DNA from: Larix sibirica
Lineage: Eukaryota > Streptophyta > Pinopsida > Pinales > Pinaceae
DNA length: 28,663 nucleotides
NCBI GenBank assembly: GCA_004151065.3
Contig: NWUY0304296939.1
Span: forward strand, 1-28,663
Reading direction: 5' to 3'
Under the pieces are notes generated by a model, which did no database searches, was not told where the DNA came from, and saw only the letters and a list, made by a program, of their open reading frames with translations. This document shows, one piece after another, positions 1 through 10,480 of the stretch (positions are counted from its first letter, which is position 1; each line of letters begins with the position of its first letter). Position numbers and translations under genes: made by a program.

Positions 1-1260
1 GCTCAACCTCCCTGACCTTGTCTCTATCAAGCCCCCCCTTCCAAGAAGACTCTATCTCTCCCCATAGTAAAGGTTGTTGTTCTAAATGCGGTACCCGGAT
101 TCGGTAAAGCAGGTGGTTTTTTATTTGGAAGCTCATGAATCTCTAAGTTCAGGTCTGTTAGCCAGGTCTATCAAGGTTTATTAATACAACAGGTTGTTGG
201 TTGGTGGCTTTAGGGTAACACTTCAGTAATAATGTAAGCATCTAAAGTTAATAGCAACAATAATGGTCTAACTAAGTGAGTGCCCAAGCCCTTCTTTTTT
301 CTTTCCATCTAATCTAGGGGGTCCAGCTGTAGTTCCTCAATAGGGCAGTTAGTTGCCAGCCAGCCACGCTAAGTCGCACAAGCATGAATCCAGTGGGCAT
401 CTAAAGGTAAATACAACTGGCCTAAGTACCAACTCCCATCCCATCCAATCTCATAAGTTAAGGCGGTAGTTCCAAAGGCAGTTCCGAGGATCCCATAGCT
501 GTGCCACTGAGAGTAATCCTGCAGGCTTAAGCAGTCCCTAAAATCGGGGGAGCCGTGATACCTTAAGTAAGTGGTCTAGATCTGAACCTTCAAAAAGTGA
601 GTCTGTCTAAGCCTTAGCCTTGTCCTCCCACCCCTAAAAAGAAAAGAAAAGAAAAGTAATGGGCAGGCAAGTATGGGTAAAAGGGCAGTTAGGTCCTAAC
701 TCTCAGTCTGTTTGTAAGAGCACTGGCCCCTTCCCTTGATCAACCACGTGAAGCCCAACCCCAAGGTTCTGGTTGTTCTATAGAATCTAAAGGTATAAGG
801 TTGTTAGAAGCCTGCAGCACAAGAATGGGTAAGAGTCTGGCTGGCACCAAGGTAAGGTTTGTTTCGGGGTATGTAAGCAAGGATCTGTCTGCATTCAAGC
901 TTGTTCCACCAAAGTAAGGGTATGCCTGTCTTTATTTTCTCTCCGAACATTCGATGGCTTCGATGGCAAAGTGAAAACTTGAAGAGTTGGGATCTGTTTG
1001 GCCTCAACCTTCCGTGTTGTAACAGTAATTTGATGTAAGCTCTGGTAAAACCGGTAAAATGGGAAGAACCCAGGTCAAAAAGTATGAGTCTGGGTCTGTC
1101 TGACCTCAATATTCCTTCAGTATTTATGTTTCGACCTTGTCCGAAACGTTCGTTCAGCCAATTCTCATTCTATGTCTGCAATATTCAAAGTACCCACCCA
1201 CTAAAGCCGCCTTCCTTTCCAAGATCGGTCTGGCTTTAGTTAGTTCCTAGGGCAGGGCAG
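1..1260. repeat. Non-coding DNA with a diverged GTCTG-type interspersed repeat
   Basis: No gene is seen. Short related units of the form (G)GATCTGTCTGGCCTCAA followed by a TTCC end recur at about 599, 882, 991, 1093 and 1223. The central spacing is 109 and 102 bases. The DNA between units is also loosely alike, so this reads as a decayed array with a period near 100 bases, not chance. Weaker GGGCAGTTAG and GTCTATCAAGG words recur near 150, 341 and 684. The 101-codon minus-strand frame at 804-1109 falls inside this array, has no recognisable motif, and is probably accidental. Units were aligned by eye, so the exact period and copy number are approximate. Confidence 0.5.
636..656. repeat. (AAAAG)n microsatellite
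   Basis: Four consecutive AAAAG units (with one extra leading A) lie between the pyrimidine-rich text of 610-635 and a return to mixed sequence at 657. It is a simple sequence repeat with no sign of function. Confidence 0.9.
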
Positions 1261-2580
1261 TTTCCCACGATCCAACGACTGTACAGTGGTAGCTGTCGAA
1301 CTGAAAGTCTTGCAGCTTTCCCGGGGCCTCACTCCAATCAATCAGGCACGGAGTAGTGAAGTTCGTAGATTCAGGAAGCACTGAACCTTAGTTAGGTTGT
1401 GCGAAGACGATAAGTTGTGCAGGTGGTAGGCCAATAAGAAGGTGTCTAAGGAGATAGGGCATACATAAAAGTTGATTCGTAAAGAATATAGAAAAGAAGG
1501 TGATCTCTCAAGCCTGCCCGATATTAAATCTAAATCAAAAAGTAAATATGGAGAAATCACATATATAAAAGCCCAATATCACATCACCCGGTTCGACTTC
1601 TAACGAAGTTTAACCTCATCTTTCAACAGATCAACAAAGCAGAACTAATACACCAGCCCCAGGTTGGCAGTATAGGGAAAGCAAGACATATCTCTATAGT
1701 AATAAGAGACACCATCCTTCCACCCACAATGCACGAGCCGGGCAAAAAGCGACGGGAAGCAAGAGGGCATATAGTAGTAGTAAATATGAAGCAAATAACT
1801 AGCTAGGAATCGACGGGAATGAAAATGGACCAAATAAACTAACTGCGAGGAGGATTATGAAAGTAGAAAGCGCAAGGCGCCGCTGAAGGACACACGCTTG
1901 GGAAAGGAAAACTGGATAACTCCGTCATCGGTACACTTCACACACTCTCGGTATAGGGGTTTATGGCTTTTTTCATATATATAGACTTAACGTATGAGGT
2001 AGAAGGTTCGAGGGTAGAGGGGCGAGGTACGAACCACTCACAAACAGCGCATAGAATCCGTTCACTGCATGCACCTAGCCTCGTGTCATTAACTGCACGA
2101 AGCCATTCACAGAATCTATTTACAGGGGATTACCAGGTCAAAAAGGGGGGTTGGGGGCCCCCCCGTACAGTCCTGGGGTTGGGGTCAGGGAAAGGTGTAA
2201 TAAAGATTTCACTGTGTAACGATGTGGTACTGGTACTTCTTCCAGGTATTAACTGAACGGGGTGAGGGGGTTCACCCAAAGCCCGACCTCAGGAGGGCGA
2301 GATACGAACCCGCTCGACCGTATGGGAGAGGAAATAAGTACTTCGAAGATAAGGCGGCTATATAGGGCAGATGGTCCTGACTGCGCCGGGCCTTAACCTA
2401 AAATAGTCTTTGAAGGGAATAAATATTAGTGTCCTGTGCCGGTGTGGGCGGTAAGATCCTGGCCTTTTCTTTCTTCCCCTCAAGAGCCAAAGGTAAGGGA
2501 TAACCTGACCTGAGCATGAAGGTAGAGTAGGAAGCTCAGAAGACTGTGCAGAACTAGAGGTGGCTGCCTTTCTTTGGGAG
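1261..2580. other. Non-coding stretch, little structure
   Basis: Nothing gene-like is recognised. Short open frames (minus 1342-1560 and 1645-1833, plus 1963-2256) have no family signature, and I treat them as chance. A G5/C7 block at 2153-2164 is a small GC palindrome inside a longer G-rich run. The 20-mer at 2312-2331 (GCTCGACCGTATGGGAGAGG) is a near copy (18/20) of a word that recurs at 23456-23475 and, inverted, at 26007-26026. Confidence 0.5.
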
Positions 2581-2582
2581 GT

Positions 2583-2837
2583 TTATGCAGCAGAGATTGT
2601 TGCTGTAGATAGATATTCAACTGCAATAGGGGGTGCCAGCCAGATGCTTCTTGAAGGTGATTGTGGGCTAACCCTTCTTAGGTCTCCTCCCTTATGAATG
2701 ACCAAAGCTAGTTCCTCTAAAGGATCTTGGTCTAGCCTGGCTTTCTTTGTAACCTCCTCGGCATCAACATCCATGGGCTCCGAAGGGCTGGACCCTGGCC
2801 TCTTTGAACCAAAAGTGACTGCATTGTCACTTTCCAT
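2583..2837 (-). CDS. Hypothetical 84-residue frame, protein-like composition, function unknown
   Basis: I do not recognise this gene. It stands out because its composition is balanced and protein-like, unlike most chance frames here. The first third is Ser/Pro/Glu/Asp-rich, with an acidic patch (PMDVDAEEV, about residues 21-29) followed directly by a basic KKARLDQDP run that resembles a nuclear localisation cluster. A stop lies just upstream of the first Met (*GDEMES), so the start is plausible but not proven. No signal peptide or membrane segment is visible. Such acidic/basic linkers are common in the ORF1 (gag-like) proteins of plant non-LTR elements, so it may be a scrap of captured nuclear transposon. 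That is inference from composition only. Downstream on the same strand I could not find an endonuclease or reverse transcriptase start. Confidence 0.2.
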   Translation of the reverse strand: MESDNAVTFGSKRPGSSPSEPMDVDAEEVTKKARLDQDPLEELALVIHKGGDLRRVSPQSPSRSIWLAPPIAVEYLSTATISAA

Positions 2838-3480
2838 CTCATCACCTTATTATCCCTCCTGTGGGAGGACCTCTGCCAAAATGGGGCCAATCTATGCGCC
2901 TTTATTTAGGTATGCACCATGCACCGCTCACTTCAGGTCATTCGTGCACCTAAACTAAATCCTAATCTTCCTCTCCCTTCAATCAGTAAGACCCAGTAAG
3001 TTGCATTCATATGTCCATTCGCATTGAGCTCGTACCCTCGAGTGGGGTTCCCTCTTTTCCGGCCAGATAGAAAATAAGAAGGAAGGGTGCCTTTAGTATT
3101 GTATTCCTGTCCGTAGTATTGTATTCCTCCGTGAGTAGGTAAGAAGGCGGCGTAGAAGGCCTCTTCTATACTCTGAAATTTCTCTTTACAGGTCACGTTC
3201 GCACTTTCAAAATTACCAGTTAAAGCCCCGATGCGGGTAAGAGAGAGCTAGCTTAGAGGTTGATTAGCAAGTTAGGCAACATATAGCAGATAAAGAAATA
3301 TTATTGGGTGGGGCAGTCATATGAAGGTAATTTTGTTCTAGGCTTCCTCCCACACTTCCGGTATCGTTATTTAAACCCAACTTTATTTACCCAGCTTTGT
3401 TATCATTTGTTACTCCTCCTCCGGCAGTTCGTTTAGCTGTCTACTCTTCCTCCGGCAGGCTTAGTTGGGCAGTTCGTTCT
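2838..3480. repeat. Non-coding DNA with a 20 bp tandem and CTCCTCCGGCAG duplicates
   Basis: A 20-base unit starting TAGTATTGTATTCCT occurs at 3094-3113 and is followed at 3114 by a second copy shortened by two bases. Further on, ACTCCTCCTCCGGCAG (about 3411) and ACTCTTCCTCCGGCAG (about 3441) form a second pair some 30 bases apart, each followed by a TTAG word. These are local duplications. The minus-strand frame 2933-3196 spans the first pair and shows no family motif. Confidence 0.6.
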
Positions 3481-5082
3481 TGCCTCCCAACCTCGTTAAT
3501 TTTATCTCCGAGATTGGCTGGTTAAGGACTCATAATTGGTTCATCGTGGAATATGGATCTCATCCAGAGAGATTGAAGGTCCTCCGTAAGGAAGGTTCAA
3601 TCAGCACCCCCGGATGGCTGATCGAGGAGTAATGCTTTCCACCGGGTAAAGAAAGGAGGGCACCCCCGAGACGGATAGCTTCAGTTGGCTTCACTGCCAT
3701 CTAGTCAATGTGTTTACTCCTTGCATGAGCAAGTCCTGGAGCTCAATCAACCGTGGGTGAAGGAAGGAAGAGAATGAACGAAGTAGCTCCCCGGTCACGA
3801 GGTTGGGAGGAAGGAGAATAGCTAGTCGGAGTGGAATACAGAACAAGCTGGTAATAACTAATATAAGGCTCGGCTGGCCATCCTTCACCCCCGAAAACGA
3901 CTAATAGCTGGCCCATCGGTAGCTCCATTTTCGGCTGGATGGAACTCGATTATAGTTGGAGAAGATTGGCCAGTTCGCCCTCCTTAATCAATCCGCTCGC
4001 TAACCAGCACTATTGAATCAAGTGGTAGCAGCAATGGGTGCTGCGCTTCCGAGGAGGCCCTCTCTGGCTCTCCTAAGTACCCTAGCTCTGTACGAGCGTC
4101 GTAGATAGATCATGATTGATTGGTCGAGCCGAGCTTCGAACCGGGGGTTACTTCTTAAGCTGCACTCACCATTATTGCCCAAAACTTTATTTGCCAGCAG
4201 CCCTGTAGGGCAGCGCCTCTCTCCTCCAATAGCCAGAGTCCCACATGAATTGACGAACGAAATACATAAGAATAAAGCTCAAAGCTACTCTCCAATCAAC
4301 CAGAGGCAGGATAGGACATAAGACTAAGTTTACTGGTAGTGCCCAGGTCAATCTGAATAATATAGGGAGAACTTTATATTACCTTAGTTCAGGAAGAGTT
4401 GAGTTAGGGTTCAATAAGGTAGGGCTGTTCTCCTATTGGCATCCTGTCATCAAATCAGCAGCAGGGAATCCTATGTAAACGATATGAAAGTGTATAGTTC
4501 ATAAAGAATAAAAGAGACTTTCCTATCCCAATGAAAGGATTTCCAATCGGGCCCAATAAAAAGGCAATCTGAGAAATAAAAACTAGTGAATGAGGACCCG
4601 GAGGGGTTTAGGTACTTTCCCATTCGCCCAAGGTATGAGCCTTAAGAATTGGACCACCCCCCAAAACCAAAGATGTAGGCTGTCAATCAATCTCTCAATA
4701 ACTTGGATCAAAAAAGCTAGCCACCTTCCCGAGCCCATTTGTTTCTTTAACTAGTCAGTCAGCCCTTTTTGTTTTCTTGGACGAGTAGCAGCCGGGTTCT
4801 TTCTTTGACCAGCCAGCAAGCAGCAAGCGGCCGTGTTCGTATAGCGAGCAAGAAGCACGTAAGTAAGAAAATCCAACCGGTTAATGCGGCGTTTCACTTT
4901 ATGACAAATGGCATTTTTTCACTTTTGCACATATTGCTGGAACCATACTTACTAGCTTTTTATATTTCAAGGAAGGCTCAACTACGCTCACCTTATCTAG
5001 TATCACCTTTTGGGCTTATGATTGTCATTCTTCTCAGCCTAAAGGGCTCTTATAGAATGTCCTCATCGAGATCTCAGAAACA
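3481..5082. other. Non-coding stretch, nothing recognised
   Basis: I see no RNA gene, conserved protein motif or clear array. Overlapping frames at 3691-3928 (minus), 4112-4321 (plus) and 4769-5110 (plus, 113 codons) have no matching family. The last includes a hydrophobic segment (FSLLHILLEPYLLAFYI) that could pass for a membrane helix. With no conserved motif and no neighbour gene, I do not call it. AGCAAGCAGCAAGCGG-type words near 4815 resemble AGCAAGCAAGGGCGAGCAGC near 8795. Confidence 0.45.
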
Positions 5083-5325
5083 ATGGGAAGGAAGAAGGAG
5101 TATGAGATGAAGCCGCGGCCGAGGCTGCAGACCCCCCTCGTAATTAAGGGAAAGAGAGTCGGAGCTGTTGGAGTCGAGGAAGTCGAATCAGAGAAGTCAG
5201 AGAAGTTGGATATGCCACATCCCATCTTTCGGCGCTTTATTAGGGCTGCCAATCTATTTACAGTTGACCCTTCCTTTTCCCCCCTCTATAGGCGCTTGCT
5301 TAGGGGAACTCCAAGAATGAAATAG
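5083..5325 (+). CDS. Hypothetical 80-residue basic frame, unassigned
   Basis: The frame is strongly basic at both ends (MGRKKEYEMKPRPRLQTP at the start, RRFIRAANLFT and YRRLLRGTPRMK near the end) with an acidic middle (VGVEEVESEKSEKL). The middle arises from an imperfect GAGAAGTCA-type short repeat in the DNA around 5170-5210. Basic small frames can be remnants of ribosomal protein genes in plant mitochondria, but I cannot align it to any. The final 47 bases lie in one arm of an inverted repeat (5279-5343). Most likely a chance or relic frame. Confidence 0.14.
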   Translation: MGRKKEYEMKPRPRLQTPLVIKGKRVGAVGVEEVESEKSEKLDMPHPIFRRFIRAANLFTVDPSFSPLYRRLLRGTPRMK

Positions 5326-5343
5326 AGTACAAATCAGACTCAT
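5279..5343 (+). repeat. Inverted repeat, left arm
   Basis: This arm carries TATAGGCGCTTGCTTAGGGG at 5287-5306. The same 20 bases occur in reverse complement inside 5812-5840. Beyond the exact core the similarity continues: AATAGAGT-CAAATC-ACTCAT here pairs with the reverse complement of the sequence ending at about 5773. The arms are therefore about 65 bases long with roughly 80 percent identity, separated by about 430 bases. Confidence 0.75.
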
Positions 5344-5772
5344 AGAAAGACTTATTTTTGCATCTCCTTATCAGTTGAGCGCGCTTCTGCACCCACTAGT
5401 TAAAGTAAGGACAGGAAGAAATAAATAAGGGATAACTTGGTGAGAATTTGGGGAGAAGAGCGGGGTTTTACGGGATCCTATATTCTTTCTTCCGTCCATC
5501 TGACTAATTCGGTGGATGAGGCCATTTCCGGGCCTTCTAGAACCACTTCTTCCCCAGGAATGATATATTGTCCAAAAGTGCCAATTGATCCCTTGAAGAT
5601 CCGTAAAACCGCTTTGGGTGAGCTAAGGTAAGCTAACAAGCCATACCTTGAACGTGTTTTGTTCTTTCTTTCTTGAGCTGCGACAGGTAGTATAGGGGTT
5701 TCTAGTTTGAGGAGCAACTGCCTCTATTTCTTTATCAAGCGCCTAGAGCTCACCAAATTAGCCCTTCTAAAT
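5344..5772. other. Spacer between inverted-repeat arms, unassigned frames
   Basis: The spacer holds overlapping short frames on opposite strands (plus 5437-5631, minus 5478-5717). Neither has a motif I recognise, and each mirrors the other's openness, so at most one could be real. The sequence is mixed, with TTCTTTCTTTCTT-like pyrimidine runs near 5663. No RNA gene or promoter-like signal is supported. Confidence 0.4.
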
Positions 5773-5840
5773 CTTTTGATGAGTAGGATTTTGACTCTAT
5801 TGAATTTTCGGCCCCTAAGCAAGCGCCTATACAAAGGGGG
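5773..5840 (-). repeat. Inverted repeat, right arm
   Basis: This is the reverse-complement partner of 5279-5343. The exact 20-base core lies at 5812-5831 and is followed by ACAAAGGGGG, which pairs with the CCCCCCTC leading the left arm with a small indel. The outer part at 5773-5811 is diverged but still alignable. Confidence 0.75.
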
Positions 5841-6379
5841 TATTCTTTTTATCAGACTTCAGCTGGATAAACCCTAAGAGACCCTTCGAAGTTGCCCTAA
5901 TCAAGAGCACTATTGTGGGTTCAGCAAGAGTTTACTTAAAGCCCTACTCTCTATAGCTTTGTGGGCATATTCTTATTATAGATAGTTATACCGGTCCAAG
6001 CTTAGATTGTTTGTGAACCCGGCTGATTGAGATTACTAGACGGACGGATGATAAGTCTGCTTCGCGAAACAAGAGCACCGAACTGGATACCTGGAATCTT
6101 GTCGATTGATTACTGCTTGAGATCTGATCTCTGCCTTAGATAAACCTTGCGACCTGACAACGATGAACTTGACACGGATGGCTTCGGCGATAGGCAGAAA
6201 AGAAAGTAACTAACCTCAAAACCCCCCTACAACACAAGGAGTAAGGACTCACCGGTGGTCTCTGATTCCTCACCCACCTCTTTCTTGTCTATTGTGGACC
6301 ACATATTGTTGGGGAGTGGGGCAGTCCAGTGGTCGCCGAGAAGTATATGGAGGTGGTCATCGATAAGGAAGGAGGTCTC
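5841..6379. other. Non-coding stretch, nothing recognised
   Basis: There is no open frame of interest, no tRNA-like B box, and no repeat above the short-word level. The sequence is of average composition with dispersed short purine runs. Confidence 0.4.
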
Positions 6380-7060
6380 TTTTACAGAAAGTTACGCCAC
6401 CTGGCAGTAAATGCCAGGTTCCAATGCAACTAATACATGCCGGTAGCCGATGCACTCAATTACAGGTAGGTGTCAATTCAAGTGTCAACGCCAGGTTTCA
6501 CTTAATGCACTCAATAAAAGAGCCAATCCAAGAGTCGATGCGTGTCAATTAAGTAAAGGCCGGTAAGAATTTATGGTAAACGAGCCCAGGAGTCTTAGGA
6601 AAAACAGGTTTTGATATTGATGCTTAACTTTATTTATACTTTAATCTCTATCACTCCCAATACAAGGTATAATATTTCGTACCCATAATAGTACCCATAG
6701 AGGTATAAGCTCCCCATTGAGGACTGCATCGAGGGCTAATCAATATCACGTCCCATATGAGTCCACATCCGCTGAGATATAAGGAAGGCCCTATTACCAA
6801 CTACCCTACTCCAAACTACAAAAACTGCCACATCTTACAGTGGAATTAATTGGTTTATTGGACTTGATTAACTTGATTGCAGCTTCCGAGAGAGGCCTGA
6901 CCACTGACGACCACAGCCATCTTCCAACAAAGAAAGGTGATAACCAGTAAATGCCGCTTGTCAATGCACTCGATTTCAGGTATCGGTGCCTTCTTGGATT
7001 TTTTGGAACCGATCACGATCTTACTTACGAATGCACCTGTTGATCGAAGTAGCTGAGCAA
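6380..7060. repeat. Diverged CAGTAAATGCC / ATGCACTCAAT repeat family
   Basis: CAGTAAATGCC at 6405-6415 recurs at 6945-6955. In both places it is followed, after a variable spacer, by an ATGCACTC(A/G)ATT(A/T)CAGGTA word (6450-6468 and 6964-6982), so a longer unit was duplicated over about 540 bases and then diverged. A third AATGCACTCAAT sits at 6504-6515. At 7009-7040 the sequence starting CCGATCACGATCTTACTTAC resembles 24049-24084, another dispersed small repeat. Confidence 0.6.
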
Positions 7061-7340
7061 ATTTTTATTGTTATAATAACATAGATAATGCAAGCTACCC
7101 ATCCTACAGTAGAGGTGTTACCACTGAACCCTATTACGGTAGAAGAGTTACAACTGAATCATATTCTGAATAAGAGTTACAAGATTGATTGGATTCTCTC
7201 AAAACTTACTTGTGCATATTATAGAGAGATGAGTTGACTCAATTTGATTATTGAAACTGATTAGTATTCCAGGTGGGGGAGAGGGGGTCCAACTGACACA
7301 TCTTCCGTCGGGATAAGAGTTACAACTTATGAGTATTACG
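7061..7340. repeat. About 30 bp tandem units (AAGAGTTACAACTGA type)
   Basis: Three diverged units of about 29-30 bases lie at 7104-7190. They share the core GTAGA(A)GAGTTACAACTGAA (starts near 7108, 7138 and 7167). A fourth AAGAGTTACAAC is at 7315-7326. The flanking word ACTGAC(C/A)CATCTTAC or similar recurs at about 6828, 7290 and 7802, which extends the family on both sides of the array. No coding content is evident. Confidence 0.6.
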
Positions 7341-8147
7341 GGGAAAGTGAGTTCTCACTGATACGCCAATAGCAGCACGTACCCCTTCCCCATTCAATAT
7401 GCATCCCCCTGCTATTCAGTTCGTATTCAGTACGCCCAGTCCGCCGTAACCCAGGAAGGCTCCCCGTATTAAACCTGCTCCGTCCACCCAGTCCAACCCA
7501 GGAAGGACCAATACGCGTAAGGATGGAGTGAGGATTTCCCCCCCCAAAAAAAAAGCGTATTTCCCAAGTATGTGAGGTGGTCACCCATTAGGAGTAGTAA
7601 TTGTTGATTAGATTTATTCAAGTTATGAAAAAAACATAGTTGGAGGTGGGGTGGTCACTGGACGGGCAACTGATGAGGATCCTGGGCAGGAAAGAGAGGT
7701 GATTGATGAATGGATTATCAAAACTGAGTCTTCCAAGTTGGCTGTCCGGGAAGGTGCGGCCAATGGTTACTTATTAGTCTTATGGGGAAGGCAAGTTCCA
7801 ACTGACCCATCTTACAATGGATGGCACGCTACCATCATTCACAGCTAACGTACCAATATGATACAATCTCACCACGTCCCCAAGGTATATTCTAAGGCTG
7901 TTCTATACCCTCGACCCTTGACCCTATTACAGAACCTTGGGTGGTTAAAATGTTTCTGGGCTCAATAGAGGGAATTAATGACCAAGCATTATAGAAAATT
8001 ATTTGCCTTCGTTTCATTGAAGAATCGCTATAGAACTGACTTATAGCGTTGATATATCTATATACCCACTGATCAAACCAATAATAAGAACATGGCTTAA
8101 CCCTCAGATCGACAAGAAAGATAAGCAACGATTGATGAGGAAATGGA
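7341..8147. other. Non-coding stretch with AACCCAGGAAGG duplicate and a C8A9 run
   Basis: AACCCAGGAAGG at 7448-7459 is repeated at 7495-7506, each preceded by CAGTCC. A run of eight C followed by nine A lies at 7538-7554; such a junction is prone to sequencing error. The frames 7336-7584 (minus), 7651-7848 (plus) and 7892-8128 (minus) have no recognisable motif. Confidence 0.5.
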
Positions 8148-8175
8148 GAATCTCATATATAATAGCATGAGATTC
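8148..8175. other. Perfect 9 bp hairpin
   Basis: GAATCTCAT at 8148-8156 and ATGAGATTC at 8167-8175 form a perfect nine-pair stem with a ten-base AT-rich loop. Stem-loops like this can act as transcript end or processing signals in plant mitochondria, but no gene lies just upstream on either strand, so a role is not shown. Confidence 0.6.
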
Positions 8176-9238
8176 AATTTATTTAAGGAGGGATATCCAT
8201 ATTTTGATAATGCTCCATTTTCACGAAGTTGTATTATAGCAGGGTGTCCAGCTGGAAAAGTAGGATTGCTCCAATTTATGCTTGCTCGCTAATTTGATTT
8301 CGGGGCGAGGCGGGCGTTGTTTTAAACCGAACGAGTAAGATCGTTAACGCTTGCCCTATGAGGAAGGAGGAGCGCTTACGCAGGTTGCCTCCGAGAACAG
8401 GCAGACAACACTGCTCGGGCCCCCTTTTTCCCCTCTCAAATAATTAGTACCAGGAGGACAAATACAAACAACACTGCTTTTAGGGGTGCCCTTCCAACAA
8501 CCCATCTTCTGGACAATTCCTAGGATGCCCCGGAGATAACAGCATGAGGAGGAGGTTTGCCCCTTATTCAACCTCGTATCTCAAACAGAACAACGCGGAC
8601 TACAACAGGATAATAAGGTTTCGTCCTTGCCACACACAGAACACAGAGATAAACTTTCGGAAATTGCATTCTAACTAAATAAGAATATCCATTTTCTTTC
8701 CCCGATTAAGCCGCCCCCACCTTTAGACGCTTTACTAGCGATTTCTTTTTCATCATACCCATGCTAAATATTTAGAGGGATAACCACGCCAGAAAGCAAG
8801 CAAGGGCGAGCAGCAAGCAGAAGTGAGTTGGCTTACAGGGACTTACCGGTGGGGACTGATCTACTCTCGGCGGACAGACAGTGACCGGGAATGCCGGGTC
8901 TCGTCTAGCGGGAGCTCACTATTGGTCCCCCCGGTCTGGTTATGCGTGTCCCCTTGGCGGTGCCGTAGCTTCCATTTGTGTCCCCAGCTTCTTTCCGCGT
9001 TCAGTTGTCCGTCCGTTGTACCGCCGCCTCCCCCCCATGTGATCTGTTGTCTGCCCCGGTGGGGGATCCCAAAAAAACTATGCGTGTTCGATCAAGTGAA
9101 TCGTAGGTCTGCTACTTTTTTTCTATGCTTCTGGATCACGCTCCTTAGCATCATAAAAATCCCGATTACCTTTATAAATAGGAACTGAATCACGAGCACC
9201 AACAACACCTGGCCGAAGTCATTCATGCAGAGAAATAC
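8176..9238. other. Non-coding stretch with a GC-rich block at about 8820-9070
   Basis: ACAACACTGCT occurs at about 8406 and 8470 in a small direct duplication. From about 8820 to 9070 the sequence is clearly richer in G and C than its surroundings and holds a 121-codon plus-strand frame (8823-9188). Its translation is Cys/Ser/Trp/Pro-rich (for example VVPPPPPHVICC) with no conserved motif, which looks like a compositional artefact. The block could be an old fragment of a gene or intron that I cannot identify. Confidence 0.4.
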
Positions 9239-9696
9239 ACGTTTCATATTATAGAACGATAACCCCTAAATCTTGTATGTGTTGTCGTATATGATTATGT
9301 TACTGCTCTAAGATAGAAATATATTATTAGTTTAGCTCCTAAATAATAGCAATGATTATATCTCGTATATAATAGCAACTCTATCTCGTATCTATATATA
9401 AATATGCATATCTCCTCCTCTTAATTGGCTAAATGGTGATTCCACGTGTTTCTATATAGTTTTCGGATTGAGAGTAGCTAGTTGTTCCTCTATGGTATTC
9501 GGGTTGTTGTTTGTCCGAGTAGCCCGCATCTTCTTGGTCTATAGGTGTCATATTTATATTGGTTCCGGTTTCGATATAAGATTTGCATAGTTTAGTAATG
9601 GATAGAGCCGGATGTTGGGAATGAAGAAAGGTTATTTGGGTGAAGCTTAGAAGTAACTATAGGGGGCCTAAAAAAGAGTAAAGACGTGGATCTCCA
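9239..9696. other. AT-rich non-coding stretch
   Basis: The stretch is AT-rich with ATATCTCGTATATA-like words near 9357 and 9388 that recur at about 10308. TTCCACGTGTTTCTATAT (about 9441) matches, in reverse complement, the GAACACGTGGAAATAT word at about 10356. The two places therefore form a small, diverged inverted repeat about 900 bases apart. No gene is seen. Confidence 0.45.
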
Positions 9697-9960
9697 ATGA
9701 ATGGCTCTCGATCTGGCTTATATGCTGATTCGAATGCTGAGTGAATTGCTGTTGTTACAACCTTTGCTACGTTTTTTCCTGGTACGGGCGCTCCTGGTAG
9801 GTTTCAATATTGATCTGGCACTGGGTTTGGATATGAATCTAGAGCTGTAAGAGGTGCTACCCCCCTTGTTTCGCTACCTCTGCTTTCCGTGGGACTGGTG
9901 CTGATTCAATATGAACAACTGGATCGTTTGTATTTGGTACTGGAATTAGACTATGTAACC
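9697..9960 (+). repeat. Triplet-rhythm low-complexity tract (copy 1)
   Basis: Read from 9697 on the plus strand, most triplets end in T and code for small residues (GCT, GGT, TCT, ACT, AAT, GAT), with interruptions by TGA near 9735 and 9790. The neighbouring frame is rich in CTG and gives a 49-codon Leu-rich frame at 9701-9850. About 9860 the register shifts by one base and the same bias continues (ACTGGTGCTGATTCA near 9894). This is the same style as 10922-11758 (minus strand) and 28547-28663. The tract is not a plausible gene in its present form. Confidence 0.55.
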
Positions 9961-10480
9961 AGAGGATCTGAAATGGGCTATGAAGCACGTTGCTAAGCAC
10001 AGGAAAAAAGGGCGGACCCGGCAAATAAGGAACACAGCAGAGTACATATAATACTCCCCGCGATGAGATAAATGTCATGGATTTAACCAGGAAGACAGAC
10101 CAAGGGTTAGACCCACGAATGGGTGCAAATCAATTTTTTATCGCGAAAAGAGGACCTCTGAGCCGGTTTATTCATTTATAAGTGGGTTATAAACCAATAA
10201 TAAATAATGAGGGTTGTGGTGGTTAGTAGAGATTATCTAATCTCCACTTATACCTGCTTGCTGTTGAGATCCAAAAAGAATGTAGTCCCTGTGGGCCCCT
10301 TGCAAATGATATCTCGTATAGATAGAGAGAACACCAATGATATCTCCTAATAGAGAACACGTGGAAATATCATACATAACCTTCATACGCTCTATTGGCT
10401 GGCCTAAAAATAGATAATTTTATGAGTTCAAAGACCCATTACGGTTTCTGAATTTATAATAATGAAGTAGCTCGGCTAAA
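9961..10480. other. AT-rich non-coding stretch
   Basis: The stretch holds the partner words of the inverted repeat described for 9239-9696 (GATATCTCGTATAGATAGAGAG near 10306; GAGAACACGTGGAAATAT near 10354). GATATCTC(C/G) itself occurs twice about 30 bases apart. The minus-strand frame 9857-10078 overlaps the end of the triplet tract and has no motif. Confidence 0.4.

Noticed and set aside
4128-4152. TTCGAACCG text as a tRNA T-arm
   Set aside because: No matching acceptor stem, anticodon arm or D-arm at correct distance on either strand.
4769-5110. 113-codon plus-strand frame with a possible membrane helix
   Set aside because: There is one hydrophobic segment only, no family motif, and the surroundings are non-coding.
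8823-9188. 121-codon plus-strand frame as a gene
   Set aside because: It lies in a GC-rich block, is Cys/Pro/Ser/Trp-rich, matches no family I know, and has no neighbour or signal.
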